Numbered from the stretch's first letter, positions 52,750-62,347 are shown. The stretch is 64,000 nt of DNA from Nitratidesulfovibrio termitidis HI1 (GCF_000504305.1 NZ_KI632512.1:3128220-3192219); one strand, 5' to 3'. Numbers and translations: made by a program. Notes: a model not told the origin generated them from the letters alone.

Positions 52750-55134
52750 TTATGGCGAGCGGGTGGCGTTGGCGGCGGGTGTTTCCACGCCGGTCGGGGC
52801 CGAGCCTGCCGGAGCTGAACCTGCCGGGGGCGGGGTGTCTTGGGAATTGGCGGGGGCTGGCTGCGCTGCCGTGGCGGTGGGGGCTGTTGCGCTTGCGGCG
52901 CCAGCAGGCGCGGTGTTCGCCGTGCCGCCTGCCGTGCTTTGTCCGGTCAGGGGAGGCGGGGCGGATTGGGCGGCCTCGCGCGGGGTGACGGGGGCACGGA
53001 CACCGGCGTTTGTCGGCACGGTGGCGTTGGCCCCCGTGCTTGCGTTTCCGGCGGGTGCGGTACCACGCGGCAGGGGTGCCGGGGCCGGTTTGACGGCATT
53101 CGCGTCCGGTACGCCCGGCGCCGCATCCCCGGCTGTGCCCGTGCCGGGCTCGGCGGCCTTGTCTCCCGCACTGGACGTTGTGTCCTTGTCCTGCATCTTC
53201 GGGGCGTTGCCCGTCGTGCCAGTGGAGGCAGGGGTGCCGGTTGCGGCTGCGGCGTCCGTGGGGTTCACGGGCGTGGCGGGCGTGCCCTGGGTTGTGGCCT
53301 GGTCGGCCCCTCTGGCGCGCCCGCCGCGCTGGAAGCGGTTCACGGCGCGGTTGTGTTCGTCCAGCGTGGCGCTGAACTGGTGCGAGCCGTCATTGCGCGA
53401 CACGAAGTAGAAATAGCCGTGCTTTTCCGGCGTGGTGGCCGCACGCAGCGATTCCAGCCCCGGTGAGCAGATGGGGCCGGGGGGCAGGCCGGGGCGGCGA
53501 TAGGTATTGTACGGGTTGGCGGCGTCCTGCAGGTGCGGGCGGCGCAGGTTGCCGTCAAAGGTGTCGCCCAGGCCGTAGATGGTGGTGGGGTCTGCCTGCA
53601 ACAGCATGCCGGTGCGCAGCCGGTTGGCGTACACCCCGGCCACGCGCCCGCGTTCCGAGGGTTGGCCGGTCTCCTTTTCCACGATGGAGGCCAGAATGAC
53701 CAGTCGCCGCAGTTCGTCGCGGGCGGGGCGGCCATCGGGCCAGACCTGCGCGGCGCGCCGCCAGAAGGTATCCACCATTCGCCCGGCCACGGCGCGGGCC
53801 GATTCCCGGTCGGGCACGGGCGGCTTCTTGATCAGGTAGGTATCGGGAAACAGAAAGCCTTCCGCCGTGTCGAAGGGGATGCCCCAGTGGCGCAGAAAGG
53901 TCGGGTCGGTGATGACCGCGCGGAAGTCCTCCACGGTGACGAAGCCCTCGACTTCCAGCAGGCGGGCGGTTTCCCACCAGGTCAGCCCTTCACGCAGGGT
54001 GATGCGCGACAGCACCGGCTGTCCGTTCACCAGTTGGTCCAGTACGCGGAAGGGCGTCCAGCCGCTGTGCACCAGAAAGCGTCCGGCCTTCAGCGAGGTT
54101 TCCCAGCGGTGATAGTGGGCCAGCAGCTTGAAGCGCCAGTCGCTGGCCACCGCGCCCTTGTCCGTCAGCTGTTTCGTCACCTTGTCGAAGGTGGCGCCGG
54201 GTTCCACGTCCACGTAGACGTCCGCACCCGGCGAGGCGGACGGGGTGTGCAGGAAGCGCCAGGCGTCATAGCCCGCATAGCCGCACGCCAGAAGTGCCAG
54301 CAACACCAGCGTGGCCAGCACGCGCAACAGGATGCGCACCACCGGGCTGCCCGGAGTGGGGCTGGCGGGGGGCGGTGTCACGGATTGGGCGGTCGGGCCG
54401 GTTAGGGATGCCGGGTCAGCCGGGCCGGTCGGATTGGGCGGGCCGGTCGGGCTAGCCGGGCCGGTCGGATTGGGCGGGCCGGTCGGATTGGGCGAGGCGG
54501 CGGATGGAGTGGTCGTTTCGGGGGAGGATGCGGACGGTGCAGGCGCGGGGGCATCTGCGGAGGCAGTGGGTGATGCTGGAACGGACGCCGCAGCTTCCGA
54601 GGCGGGTTGTGCCGGGGGCGTTTCCGTTGCGGCGGTGGAGGTGCCAGACTCCGAAGGAGTCGAAGTGCTGGACTCGTCCTTGGAACCGGTGCCCTTTGGC
54701 GCGGCTACGGGCGCATCGGGTGACACGGCGTGAGCGTCCTTGGGATCAGGGAGAGCAGGGGAAGCGTTGGAGCCTGGGGCCTTAGGGGCTTCCGCGACGT
54801 GCTGGGCTGACTCCGCCGGTTCGACCGCTGGCACTTCTGCCGAGTCGCCCGCCTGAGCGACAGGGGGGGCGGCTGTGTCCGACGAGTCGGGCCCGCCGGA
54901 CGTTGCGGTCGCGGCGGCACTGTCGCCGGAGCCGGATGCCTGTGCGGCGTCGGCGGGGCTGGCCTCGTCGGGCTTGCGTTCGCCGTCCGGCTGTTGCGGG
55001 GTGGAAGCAGCGGTGGCCGCGACAGGCGCGTCAGCAGCCACATCGGGGGCCACGGGTAGCGCGCCCTGCTCCTGTGCGGATGTCGGTGCGGAGGCGGGGG
55101 AAATTTCCGGAGATGCTTTGGGGGTGTCGCTCAT
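52750..55134 (-). CDS. mltG: MltG, endolytic peptidoglycan transglycosylase with long disordered extensions
   Basis: Cleaves nascent glycan strands at the inner membrane and so ends their growth. 794 residues, against about 340 in typical MltG. Residues 1-262 are an Ala/Pro/Ser/Thr-rich cytoplasmic tail, including NPTGPPNPTGPASPTG-type repeats at about 215-240. One membrane helix is at 265-286. The YceG domain is at about 305-600, with EGFLFPDTYLI, the catalytic-Glu motif ASIVEKETGQPSERGRVAGV and LPPGPICSPGLESLRA. A second disordered tail of nearly 190 residues follows. It starts 17 bp after ruvX, a common pairing. Confidence 0.92.
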   Translation of the reverse strand: MSDTPKASPEISPASAPTSAQEQGALPVAPDVAADAPVAATAASTPQQPDGERKPDEASPADAAQASGSGDSAAATATSGGPDSSDTAAPPVAQAGDSAEVPAVEPAESAQHVAEAPKAPGSNASPALPDPKDAHAVSPDAPVAAPKGTGSKDESSTSTPSESGTSTAATETPPAQPASEAAASVPASPTASADAPAPAPSASSPETTTPSAASPNPTGPPNPTGPASPTGPPNPTGPADPASLTGPTAQSVTPPPASPTPGSPVVRILLRVLATLVLLALLACGYAGYDAWRFLHTPSASPGADVYVDVEPGATFDKVTKQLTDKGAVASDWRFKLLAHYHRWETSLKAGRFLVHSGWTPFRVLDQLVNGQPVLSRITLREGLTWWETARLLEVEGFVTVEDFRAVITDPTFLRHWGIPFDTAEGFLFPDTYLIKKPPVPDRESARAVAGRMVDTFWRRAAQVWPDGRPARDELRRLVILASIVEKETGQPSERGRVAGVYANRLRTGMLLQADPTTIYGLGDTFDGNLRRPHLQDAANPYNTYRRPGLPPGPICSPGLESLRAATTPEKHGYFYFVSRNDGSHQFSATLDEHNRAVNRFQRGGRARGADQATTQGTPATPVNPTDAAAATGTPASTGTTGNAPKMQDKDTTSSAGDKAAEPGTGTAGDAAPGVPDANAVKPAPAPLPRGTAPAGNASTGANATVPTNAGVRAPVTPREAAQSAPPPLTGQSTAGGTANTAPAGAASATAPTATAAQPAPANSQDTPPPAGSAPAGSAPTGVETPAANATRSP

Positions 55135-55151
55135 GCGGTGATGCTATCCGG

Positions 55152-55580
55152 TCAGGCGGGGGTCCGCCGGGATTCTGGCAGGTTGAGGAACGATTGCAGG
55201 ATGCGCACGGCCGCCTGCTGGTCCACCACGGCCTCCAGCGCCCTGCCGGAAAGCCCGGCGTTGCGCAGGTCGTCCTCGGCCTCGTAGGAGCTCAAAAACT
55301 CCTCCATGAGGTAGACGGGCAGGGTGGTGCGGCGCTTCAGCCGTTCCACGAAGTTGCGCACCTGCCGGGTGGTCAGGGTGTCCGTGCCGTCGTGCAGCAG
55401 CGGCAGCCCCACCACGTAGGCCTCGGCGCGCTCTTCCTCGGCCACGGCCAGCAACTCGGCAAAGAACCGGTCGCGGGTGGTCATGACGATGGTGCGGCGC
55501 GGAAAGGCCATGCTGCCGCCCGTGTCGCTGGCCGCAACGCCGGTGCGCTTCGTGCCGTAGTCTATGCCAAGGTACTTCAT
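55152..55580 (-). CDS. ruvX: RuvX/YqgF, putative pre-16S rRNA nuclease / Holliday-junction resolvase
   Basis: 142 residues, normal size. RNase H fold with [16 protein letters not shown] at the N-terminus, [26 protein letters not shown] and a final [13 protein letters not shown]. Relatives process the 5' end of 16S rRNA. No Shine-Dalgarno sequence precedes the ATG: the upstream bases are the end of an AT-rich gene whose stop lies 5 bp away. This suggests either translational coupling or that an insertion removed the native leader. Confidence 0.92.
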   Translation of the reverse strand: MKYLGIDYGTKRTGVAASDTGGSMAFPRRTIVMTTRDRFFAELLAVAEEERAEAYVVGLPLLHDGTDTLTTRQVRNFVERLKRRTTLPVYLMEEFLSSYEAEDDLRNAGLSGRALEAVVDQQAAVRILQSFLNLPESRRTPA

Positions 55581-55585
55581 GTATG

Positions 55586-56296
55586 CTAGTCAGCTTTTTC
55601 GTATTTAAGTCGTCTTTGTACTAATATTTCTATATTATTCATGATGTTGGTAATTTCTTTGAAGAATTTTTTCGAGGCTTCAGACATCATTCTGTGGTCT
55701 CTGTCTTCAGTGCCAATTTCTCGTTCGAGAATGCAGCTCCATATCATGTCAGAAGCTTTAACAAATTCTGCTTTCAACGGTTCGCTGAGGAAGATTTTAT
55801 TCCTGTTGATATAATCATGGAATTCAGCACAATGCTTCTTTGCAAGGTGGGTATCTCTTCTTATTGATATTTCGTAGTATACATTGTTTTTATTTTTATC
55901 TGCTAGCCGTATTTTTTCTTTTGCAGTTTCTGGGAAGTCTAATCCAGAAAGAGCCTCTTCCAATTCTTCTGAAGTCATTTTGTTAAAATCTGGGTACATC
56001 CGTAATTGTCGGAGTACGAGCTCTGCGTGTGATATAGCGTCTATGAATTTTTCCCATGCAATGGGTATGATCTCAAATTCCTTTTGATGTATTTTTGATA
56101 TCCTGTTGAACAGAATTGCTATTTCGTTTTTATATGTTTCGATTTCTTTTGCGTGATCATGCCTGAGCTTTTGCAACTGCTTTTCAAAAATGCTTTCTAT
56201 CCAGCGTTTGCCAAAAAACCTCAATATGACGAGCGTTATCGGTACGGATACGCCTATGTAGCTGAGCAAGGTGATGGCAATGTCGCGATAGTCCAT
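55586..56296 (-). CDS. AT-rich membrane-anchored coiled-coil protein of unknown function
   Basis: 236 residues. Base composition is visibly much richer in A and T than the neighbours, and codons such as ATA, AAA and TTT are common. One N-terminal membrane helix ([20 protein letters not shown]), then a helical, charged region ([20 protein letters not shown]) likely to form a coiled coil, then helices to the end. There are no recognised catalytic motifs. It is wedged between ruvX and the lactate-dehydrogenase-type gene, both typical core genes, which suggests transfer from a lower-GC source. Confidence 0.75.
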   Translation of the reverse strand: MDYRDIAITLLSYIGVSVPITLVILRFFGKRWIESIFEKQLQKLRHDHAKEIETYKNEIAILFNRISKIHQKEFEIIPIAWEKFIDAISHAELVLRQLRMYPDFNKMTSEELEEALSGLDFPETAKEKIRLADKNKNNVYYEISIRRDTHLAKKHCAEFHDYINRNKIFLSEPLKAEFVKASDMIWSCILEREIGTEDRDHRMMSEASKKFFKEITNIMNNIEILVQRRLKYEKAD

Positions 56297-56398
56297 GATG
56301 AGCCGACCTTTTGGTTGAAGGTCTTAGGACACAAAAAACAAGGAGTTACTCACGGGCTTCGGGGTATGTTGCACCCAAGTAGAAGGGAGACGTCAACT

Positions 56399-56470
56399 GA
56401 AAAGTTTGAAGGGGTGGAAGGGGTCCGGGGGAGGAGGGGAAACTTTTCAAAGTTTCCCCTCCTCCCCCGG
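56399..56470 (-). terminator. Perfect 22-bp palindromic terminator-like element, copy C
   Basis: Left arm 56425-56446 and right arm 56449-56470 are exact reverse complements (starting CCGGGGGAGGAGGGG) around a 2-nt loop. On the minus strand, the stretch ACCCCTTCCACCCCTTCAAA and then CTTTTC follows, as in copies A and B. It lies just after the stop of the leftward gene. Confidence 0.8.
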
Positions 56471-56497
56471 TTCGTTCTTTCAGTCTTTCGTTTTTTC

Positions 56498-59400
56498 TTA
56501 CAAGCCGCCGTCATCCACCACGCGCACTCCACCCTCGTCTTTCGCCTGGTCGGCGGCCTTGCGCAATATCTTGCGCCAGTCCGCGCCCTTGGCCAGTTCC
56601 GCCAGCCATTCCAGGGTATGCAGCACGGGGCGCTTGTCCTTCAGGGCCAGCATGGTGCGCTTGATGCCCACCTTGCACGAGGGGCAGCCCACGATAACGG
56701 GCGCGTTGTCGGCGTAGGTCATGAAGTCCGCCTCAAGGCGCATCCGTTTGCGGGCACGCAGCTTGTTGTAGATGGCGGGCGAGGTCATGGCGCCCATGCC
56801 AGATTCGCCGCAGCAGCCGGGGTTGACGCGGACCTTCGCGCCGGTGAAGGCAGCCACGGCCTGCGCGTAGATGTTCGCGGCCTTGCCCTTGTGCACACCC
56901 ACCCATTCCGCATGGCACGAGGGATGGTAGAGCACCTCGGTTCCGGCAGCGGGCTTTTCCGCACCCGTAAGGGCGTTGGCGGGCAGACGTTCCAGCAGGA
57001 ATTGCACCATGTCCTTGTGGAGCATGGCCGGGGCGTTGCCTTGCGCCCCCAGCAGTTCGTGCCGCTGGATGCCGTCGCGGCACGAGCCGCAGGCGGTGAT
57101 GACGTGGGTGACGTTGAGCCCCGCCGCGCGCGCCTTGTCCAGTGCGGCCCTGATGGCTTGCACGTTGTGGTCGCGGTTGGTGGCGAAGGCGTTGTCGGCC
57201 CCGGCGGACAGCAGGGGATAGCCGCAGCACAGGTGCTGTTCCGGCATGACCACGGCCACGCCGGATTTCAGCATCAGCATCAGCCCGGCCAGGCCGATGT
57301 TGCGGTAGAACAGCCCGCCCCCGCAGCCGGGGAAGTAGAACACCGCTTCCACGGGTTCGCCGGTGGCCGCCGCACGCTGTCTGGCGCTGGCGGGCACGAA
57401 GATGCCGCCCTTGCCCAGGTGCAGGGTTTCCGCAAGGTTCTTGTAGCCCACTTCCGGTCCGGGACCGGCGAACAGCGGGCTTTCGAAACGTTCGCGCCAC
57501 CCGGCGGGCACCAGGCCCACGAAGCGGTTCTGGAAGCGCTGGCCCATGGATGCGGCCTTGGCCGCGCGCGGCACGCGCGATGCCGGATCGGCGGACAGCC
57601 ATTCCAGCACCTTGCGTTTGATGGGGTGGCCGCCCGCGTTTTCCGATTCCAGAAAGGCGCGCATGGCCAGGGCCACGCCGGACGAATCGATCTTTACCGG
57701 GCAGACCGAGGTGCAGCGGCCGCAGCCGGTGCAGTGCTCCATCATGGTGCGCAGTTCGCCCAGCAGGAAGGGATCGGGCCGGCCCTTGTTGACCTGCGAA
57801 TAGTACACCGCCTCCACCAGCGCGCCGAGGGCGATGTTCTTGTTGCGCGGGTGGTATTGCAGCGACTGTTCCGGGTAGAACATGGGGCAGACCTGCTTGC
57901 ACTTGCCGCAGCGGGTACAGATCTGCACGTTGGCCAGCAGCTGGATGAGTCGTTCCTTGTCGGGCAGGCCGCTCTGGCGGATGTCCTCTATGAGCCGGTT
58001 GAACGAGAAGGTGAACGGGCGCACCGGCAGTTCGCGCTGGGTCAGCTTGGCGGGGTTCAGCACGTTGCGCGGGTCCACGCGCTCCTTGAAGGCGCGCAGG
58101 GCGTCCATCTTCTCCTTGCGCAGGAAGGCGATCTTGGTGATGCCGATGCCGTGCTCGCCAGAGACTTCGCCGCCCACCTCCTGGGCCTTGGCCATGACGC
58201 GGTGGGCCACCTGCTCGGCATTGTGCAGCATGACCGGGTCGTTGGAGTTGACCGGGATGTTGACGTGACAGTTGCCGTCGCCCGCGTGCATGTGGCTGGC
58301 CACCTCGATGCGGGTGGCCTGCATGTGGTCCTTGATGCGCTCTATCTTGCGGGCCAGGTTGGGGTGCGCGTTGGCCAGTTCGCCCAGAAAGACCACGGCG
58401 CGGATCTGCATTTCCTCGTCCGAGATGTCCTTGGCCGAAACCTCTCCCTTGGCCACCTTGGAGGCGTAGGTGAATTCGCGGTTGAACTCCCTGTCGTCCA
58501 GCGGCATGCCCGCCAGGCGTCCCACCTCTTGCAGGGCGGAACGGTAGGCGGCGGCCGCGCATTCCAGGTTCACCTGCTCCAGGAAATCAGCGAACTCGGG
58601 CACGCCGTCGATGGGGATGACCACGTCCTCGTTGATCTTGAAGCCGGAGGTGCGCCGGGCGATGGCGGACAGCTTGTGGCGGTCTTCCCAGAAGATTTCG
58701 GCTTCCTTCTCGTCGCGCGCGGCAAAGATGTCCGCCCCGTCGTAGGGGTTCACGATGTCCAGGATCTGGTGCACGGCGCGGTCCAGGTGGAACTCGTCGT
58801 CGCCATCCAGTTGCACGATGAGCACCGAGATGGGGTCGCCCTCGTACTCCGAAGACTTTTTCTTGTATTCTATGGCCTTGACGTACTTGGAGTTGAACTC
58901 CTCCAGGGCCGACACCTTCACGTGGTCGCCTTCGCGGCGGATGGTGTCGCGGTAGCCCACCACGTCCTTGATGACCTGCATGGCGCTGTTCATGGAGCGC
59001 CCGAAGAATTCCAGCACCAGCACGCGCGAGTGGACCGGCTTCTTGTGCAGCACGAAGCAGGCCTCGACGATGATGCCGTCAACGCCTTCCTTCTGCATGC
59101 CGGGCAGGCCGCCCAGGGTCTTGTTGGTCACGTCCTTGCCAAGGCCGGGCAGGCGGATTTCCTCGCCACGCAGGGACACCACGTTGCGCACGCCGCCGCT
59201 CAGGTCGCGGATTTCGAAGGTGGCCGTCTCGTCGGGCATGATCTTGTGGCGCGGGTGGTCCACCCGGGCCACGTCGATGATCTCGCCGGTGGGGGTGACC
59301 ATGCGCCACGAGAGCAGGTTGTCGAGGGTGGTGCCGTATTCGAAGGCAAAGGGGCCGCCCGCGTTTTCGGCAATGTTGCCCCCGATGGACGAGGCCAGCT

Positions 59401-60100
59401 TTGAGGCCGGGTCCACGGTGAACAGCAGGCCCTTCTTGCCCGCCGCCGCGATGGCGTCGTTGGTGATGACGCCCGCCTCGCAGCACAGCACCTTGTTCTG
59501 TTCGTCGATGCTGACGATGCGGGTAAGGCGGCCAAGGCTGAGGATCACCGTGCGCTTGCGGGCAGGCACGGCGCCGCCGGTCAGGCCGGAACCGCCACCG
59601 CGCGGAATGATGGCGAACTTCAGCTCGTTGGCCAGCTTGACCACGGCGCTGACCTGTTCGGCGGACGCGGGGCTGACCACCAGCATGGGCAGTTCCATGC
59701 GCAGGTCGGTGGCGTCGGTGGAATTTTCCACCAGCGCGCCGGGGCGGGTGTCTATGCACTCGCGCGGCATGACGGCGGCAAGGCGCTTCACCAGTTCGTC
59801 GCGGTAGGCCACCTCGGCCTCGTGCGCGCTCCAGAACATGGTGATGCCTTCGCCGATGCTGGTGGCGTAATGGTGGGCAAGTGCCGCCTTTTCGCCCTCG
59901 AAACGCGCGCGAACGCTCGCTTTCACCGTTTCCGCGTCGATGAACGGGTTGTATACGACGAGGAACAGTTCTTCCGCGATTTCGATGGCGAGGTGGCGCA
60001 CGGACTCGGGCCAGTCCTCGAATTCGTCGAGATTGATACGCAGGATACGATTGACGACGAAATCCGCGGATATGGAGATATGCGGGCCTTTATGGGGCAT
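56498..60100 (-). CDS. FAD/Fe-S/CCG-domain oxidoreductase, D-lactate dehydrogenase type (GlcD-GlpC fusion)
   Basis: 1200 residues. About 130-600 is an FAD-binding oxidase (PCMH fold: AIIPRGGGSGLTGGAVP, SIGGNIAENAGGPFAFEYGT) with the FAD-oxidase C-terminal domain (HMHAGDGNCHVNIPV, GEVSGEHGIG). A double [4Fe-4S] region follows (CTRCGKCKQVCP, CTGCGRCTSVCP). Two CCG (Cys-rich) domains end the protein (CCGYPLLSAGA, ACGSCRDGI, CCGESGMGAM, CPSC). This composition is seen in LldE/Dld-II-like lactate or glycolate dehydrogenases of sulfate reducers; it passes electrons to the membrane pool. The 120-residue N-terminus (FVVNRILRINLDEFEDWPES) is extra. Lactate is the likely substrate, but this is inference. 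Confidence 0.9.
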   Translation of the reverse strand: MPHKGPHISISADFVVNRILRINLDEFEDWPESVRHLAIEIAEELFLVVYNPFIDAETVKASVRARFEGEKAALAHHYATSIGEGITMFWSAHEAEVAYRDELVKRLAAVMPRECIDTRPGALVENSTDATDLRMELPMLVVSPASAEQVSAVVKLANELKFAIIPRGGGSGLTGGAVPARKRTVILSLGRLTRIVSIDEQNKVLCCEAGVITNDAIAAAGKKGLLFTVDPASKLASSIGGNIAENAGGPFAFEYGTTLDNLLSWRMVTPTGEIIDVARVDHPRHKIMPDETATFEIRDLSGGVRNVVSLRGEEIRLPGLGKDVTNKTLGGLPGMQKEGVDGIIVEACFVLHKKPVHSRVLVLEFFGRSMNSAMQVIKDVVGYRDTIRREGDHVKVSALEEFNSKYVKAIEYKKKSSEYEGDPISVLIVQLDGDDEFHLDRAVHQILDIVNPYDGADIFAARDEKEAEIFWEDRHKLSAIARRTSGFKINEDVVIPIDGVPEFADFLEQVNLECAAAAYRSALQEVGRLAGMPLDDREFNREFTYASKVAKGEVSAKDISDEEMQIRAVVFLGELANAHPNLARKIERIKDHMQATRIEVASHMHAGDGNCHVNIPVNSNDPVMLHNAEQVAHRVMAKAQEVGGEVSGEHGIGITKIAFLRKEKMDALRAFKERVDPRNVLNPAKLTQRELPVRPFTFSFNRLIEDIRQSGLPDKERLIQLLANVQICTRCGKCKQVCPMFYPEQSLQYHPRNKNIALGALVEAVYYSQVNKGRPDPFLLGELRTMMEHCTGCGRCTSVCPVKIDSSGVALAMRAFLESENAGGHPIKRKVLEWLSADPASRVPRAAKAASMGQRFQNRFVGLVPAGWRERFESPLFAGPGPEVGYKNLAETLHLGKGGIFVPASARQRAAATGEPVEAVFYFPGCGGGLFYRNIGLAGLMLMLKSGVAVVMPEQHLCCGYPLLSAGADNAFATNRDHNVQAIRAALDKARAAGLNVTHVITACGSCRDGIQRHELLGAQGNAPAMLHKDMVQFLLERLPANALTGAEKPAAGTEVLYHPSCHAEWVGVHKGKAANIYAQAVAAFTGAKVRVNPGCCGESGMGAMTSPAIYNKLRARKRMRLEADFMTYADNAPVIVGCPSCKVGIKRTMLALKDKRPVLHTLEWLAELAKGADWRKILRKAADQAKDEGGVRVVDDGGL

Positions 60101-60329
60101 GGGCGGGCTCTCTCTCGGGTTGCGGTGAGAGGAAGCCGCTGACTATAGGCGCGCGAGGCCCGGTTGGCAAGTTGAGTGAGCGCACGATGTTTCGGCGGGG
60201 GGCGGTACCGGCGTGGCCGGGAGCAGCCGGATGTGCCGGCAGGCTGTTCATCGGAAAAAAATATGCGCGGTGGTGGCGGCACAATGACAGGCTAGAATCA
60301 GGAGAATGACGCTATGTTTGCATGAATAA
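60101..60329. other. Divergent intergenic region, left part
   Basis: About 230 bp with no supported gene or hairpin. It turns AT-rich from about 60290, toward the promoter of the rightward ATPase gene. Confidence 0.35.
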
Positions 60330-60433
60330 ACTCTATTGTATGATAGAGTGTTGTGTGCAGTTTGTGCATGCGAACAGTGTAATGATGCTGTGTTGCCCGA
60401 GCTGTATTAACTGTAAGATCAATCAAGTGATTG
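60330..60433. promoter_or_regulatory. Candidate operators upstream of the ATPase gene
   Basis: Two inverted repeats in an AT-rich patch: ACTCTAT-N6-ATAGAGT (60330-60349) and CAATCA-AG-TGATTG (60420-60433). The second ends 3 bp before a -35 box. Confidence 0.4.
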
Positions 60434-60436
60434 TAA

Positions 60437-60465
60437 TTGACTCTTTGTCGCGTTTGGTGTGTAGC
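60437..60465 (+). promoter_or_regulatory. Candidate sigma-70 promoter of the ATPase gene
   Basis: TTGACT, 17 bp, TGTAGC. The -35 matches 5 of 6 and the -10 only 3 of 6. It would give a leader of about 25 bp to the ATG at 60497. Confidence 0.4.
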
Positions 60466-60496
60466 ATGGTGCATGCTCCCAGAAAGGAGGAATGCC

Positions 60497-62017
60497 ATGC
60501 CGCACGCACTGCCACGCGCCGATGTCATGGGACGCCTTGCCGCGGACAACCCGTGGTGGGCCGACGAGCTTGCCCGCCCCTTTGCGGCGGATCTGCCGCA
60601 GCGCGACCACTTCGCGCCATTCTTCGAACTTGCCGCCGACTGTGCGCTGCACCGGGCCGTGGTGCTGATGGGGCCGCGCCGGGTGGGCAAGACGGTGCTG
60701 TTGCACCAGGTGGTGGATACCCTGCTGCAACAGGGGGCCGAACGCCGCCAGATACTGTTCGCCACACTGGACGCCCCGGCCTACACCGGCATGGAACTGG
60801 CCGACTTTGTGGAACTGGCCGCCGAAATGTCGGGCCTGGACCCCAACCGCCCCGGCTGGGTCATCTTTGATGAAATCCAGTACATGGCCGACTGGGAGCG
60901 CGGGCTGGACACCCTGGCCGCCCGCTGGCCCGCGCTGCGCTGCACGGTGTGCGGTTCCGCCGCGCCCGCCCTGCGCCGCATGGGCGATGCCGAGGCGGCG
61001 GGCCGTTTTGCGGTGTACATGCTGCCGCCGCTGTCCTTCGCCGAATTTCTGCGCCTGTCCGGCGGGCAGCGCCGCGACATGAAGCAGTTGTTCACGCCCG
61101 AACGCATGGACGAACTGAACGAACTGCTGGTGCGGTACATGAATTTTGGCGGCTACCCGGAAGCCGTGGTGTCCGAGCGGGTGCGCGCGGACATGGCGCG
61201 TTTTCTGCGCAGCGAGATCATCGACCGGGTGCTGTGCAGCGACATGCCCGGCCTGTACGGCATCTCGGACGTGCAGGAACTGAACCGCCTGCTGGCCGTG
61301 CTGGCCCTGAACAGCGGGCGCGAGGTGACTCTGGAGGATCTGCGGGGCGAATCGGGCATCGCGGTGAACACCCTTAAGCGCTACCTCGACTATCTGGAGG
61401 CGGCCTTCCTGGTGGTGCGGCTGCGGCGCATCGACGATGCGGGCCGCCGCTTCCGGCGCGACCGCAGCTTCAAGGTGTACCTGGCCAACCCCTCCATGCG
61501 CACGGCGCTGTTCGCGCCCATCACCGGCCCGGACGACCCCGGCCTGCAACCGTTGCTGGAAACCGCCGTGGTGGGGCAGCTCTTGTGCAGCCCGGCCCTG
61601 TCCCGCAACACCTGCTACGCCCGCTGGGACGGCGGCGAGGTGGCGCTGGTGGGCCTGCACCCGGTGCACGGCAAGCCGGTGCTGGCCTTCGACATTCGCT
61701 GGAGTGACGAGGGCATCGCCGCCGGCCAGAAGAACGGCAACGGTCGCTGCGGCGCGTCCGCCGGGCCCGCAGCCACCACCCGCGCCGCGCGCAAGGCGGC
61801 GGGCAACGGAAACGGGGCGCAGTTGCGGCCCCTGTTCGAGTTTGCCCGGCGGCACAACGTGCGCAAGTCGTACGTGACCACCCGCACCACCTTTACGGTG
61901 GGGGTGCAGGGAGCCACGGAATTTTCCTACCTGCCTGCGGGCATGCTGGCCTTTACCCTGTCCAGCCAGGCGGCGGAGCGGATCTTCGCCAAGCTGGTAA
62001 CGGCGGACTGCGGGTAG
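60497..62017 (+). CDS. AAA_14/DUF4143-type ATPase
   Basis: 506 residues; AAGGAGG six bases before the ATG. Walker A GPRRVGKTVLLHQVVD, Walker B WVIFDEIQYMADW, sensor segment LRCTVCGSAAPALRR, then a winged-helix and DUF4143 part (FGGYPEAV, GESGIAVNTLKRYLDYLEAA, FLVVRLRRIDD). The C-terminal nuclease-like fold (HPVHGKPVLAFDIRW) is interrupted by a Gly/Asn/Ala-rich insert (about 415-440). The family is common in mobile and defence-related regions but has no settled role. A terminator follows. Confidence 0.85.
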   Translation: MPHALPRADVMGRLAADNPWWADELARPFAADLPQRDHFAPFFELAADCALHRAVVLMGPRRVGKTVLLHQVVDTLLQQGAERRQILFATLDAPAYTGMELADFVELAAEMSGLDPNRPGWVIFDEIQYMADWERGLDTLAARWPALRCTVCGSAAPALRRMGDAEAAGRFAVYMLPPLSFAEFLRLSGGQRRDMKQLFTPERMDELNELLVRYMNFGGYPEAVVSERVRADMARFLRSEIIDRVLCSDMPGLYGISDVQELNRLLAVLALNSGREVTLEDLRGESGIAVNTLKRYLDYLEAAFLVVRLRRIDDAGRRFRRDRSFKVYLANPSMRTALFAPITGPDDPGLQPLLETAVVGQLLCSPALSRNTCYARWDGGEVALVGLHPVHGKPVLAFDIRWSDEGIAAGQKNGNGRCGASAGPAATTRAARKAAGNGNGAQLRPLFEFARRHNVRKSYVTTRTTFTVGVQGATEFSYLPAGMLAFTLSSQAAERIFAKLVTADCG

Positions 62018-62130
62018 GCACGGAGCCGGGCAGGGAGATATCCCGGGAAAGGGACAGGCAAGAGCGGAGTGCGGATGCCCGCCGCCCCACAGCGACGGTG
62101 TGGCGGCGGCGGGACGAACGCACGAGTACG

Positions 62131-62195
62131 GGGCGGTGCGCTTGGTGGAGCTTCTGTGGGGAAGCGAGACCGCAGGCGCACCGCCCGCTTTTTTT
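62131..62195 (+). terminator. Intrinsic terminator after the ATPase gene
   Basis: GGGCGGTGCGC (62131-62141) pairs with GCGCACCGCCC (62176-62186), with an inner GCTTC/GAAGC stem in the loop, followed by GC and seven T (62189-62195). Confidence 0.85.
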
Positions 62196-62288
62196 CGGGG
62201 GGGGAAAGGGAAAGGTGGGTAGCCGTGGCATGGCTGACTGCGTCACTGCCGGGTTGCCCCTCTTCCCTTGTGCTCGGCCACGTCTCCA

Positions 62289-62317
62289 TTGACTCGGTAC
62301 CTGATTCTGGCTAAATT
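62289..62317 (+). promoter_or_regulatory. Sigma-70 promoter of the toxin-antitoxin pair
   Basis: TTGACT, 17 bp, TAAATT, about 25 bp upstream of a GGAGG ribosome site. GGTC (62319) and GACC (62331) form a possible short operator at the transcription start, as expected for an autoregulated antitoxin. Confidence 0.65.
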
Positions 62318-62347
62318 TGGTCATATGAAAGACCTGACGGAGGCACC

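Noticed and set aside
56153-59404. A 1083-codon open frame on the plus strand
   Set aside because: Antisense to the FAD/Fe-S oxidoreductase; low-complexity His/Gly/Val-rich translation without a ribosome site.
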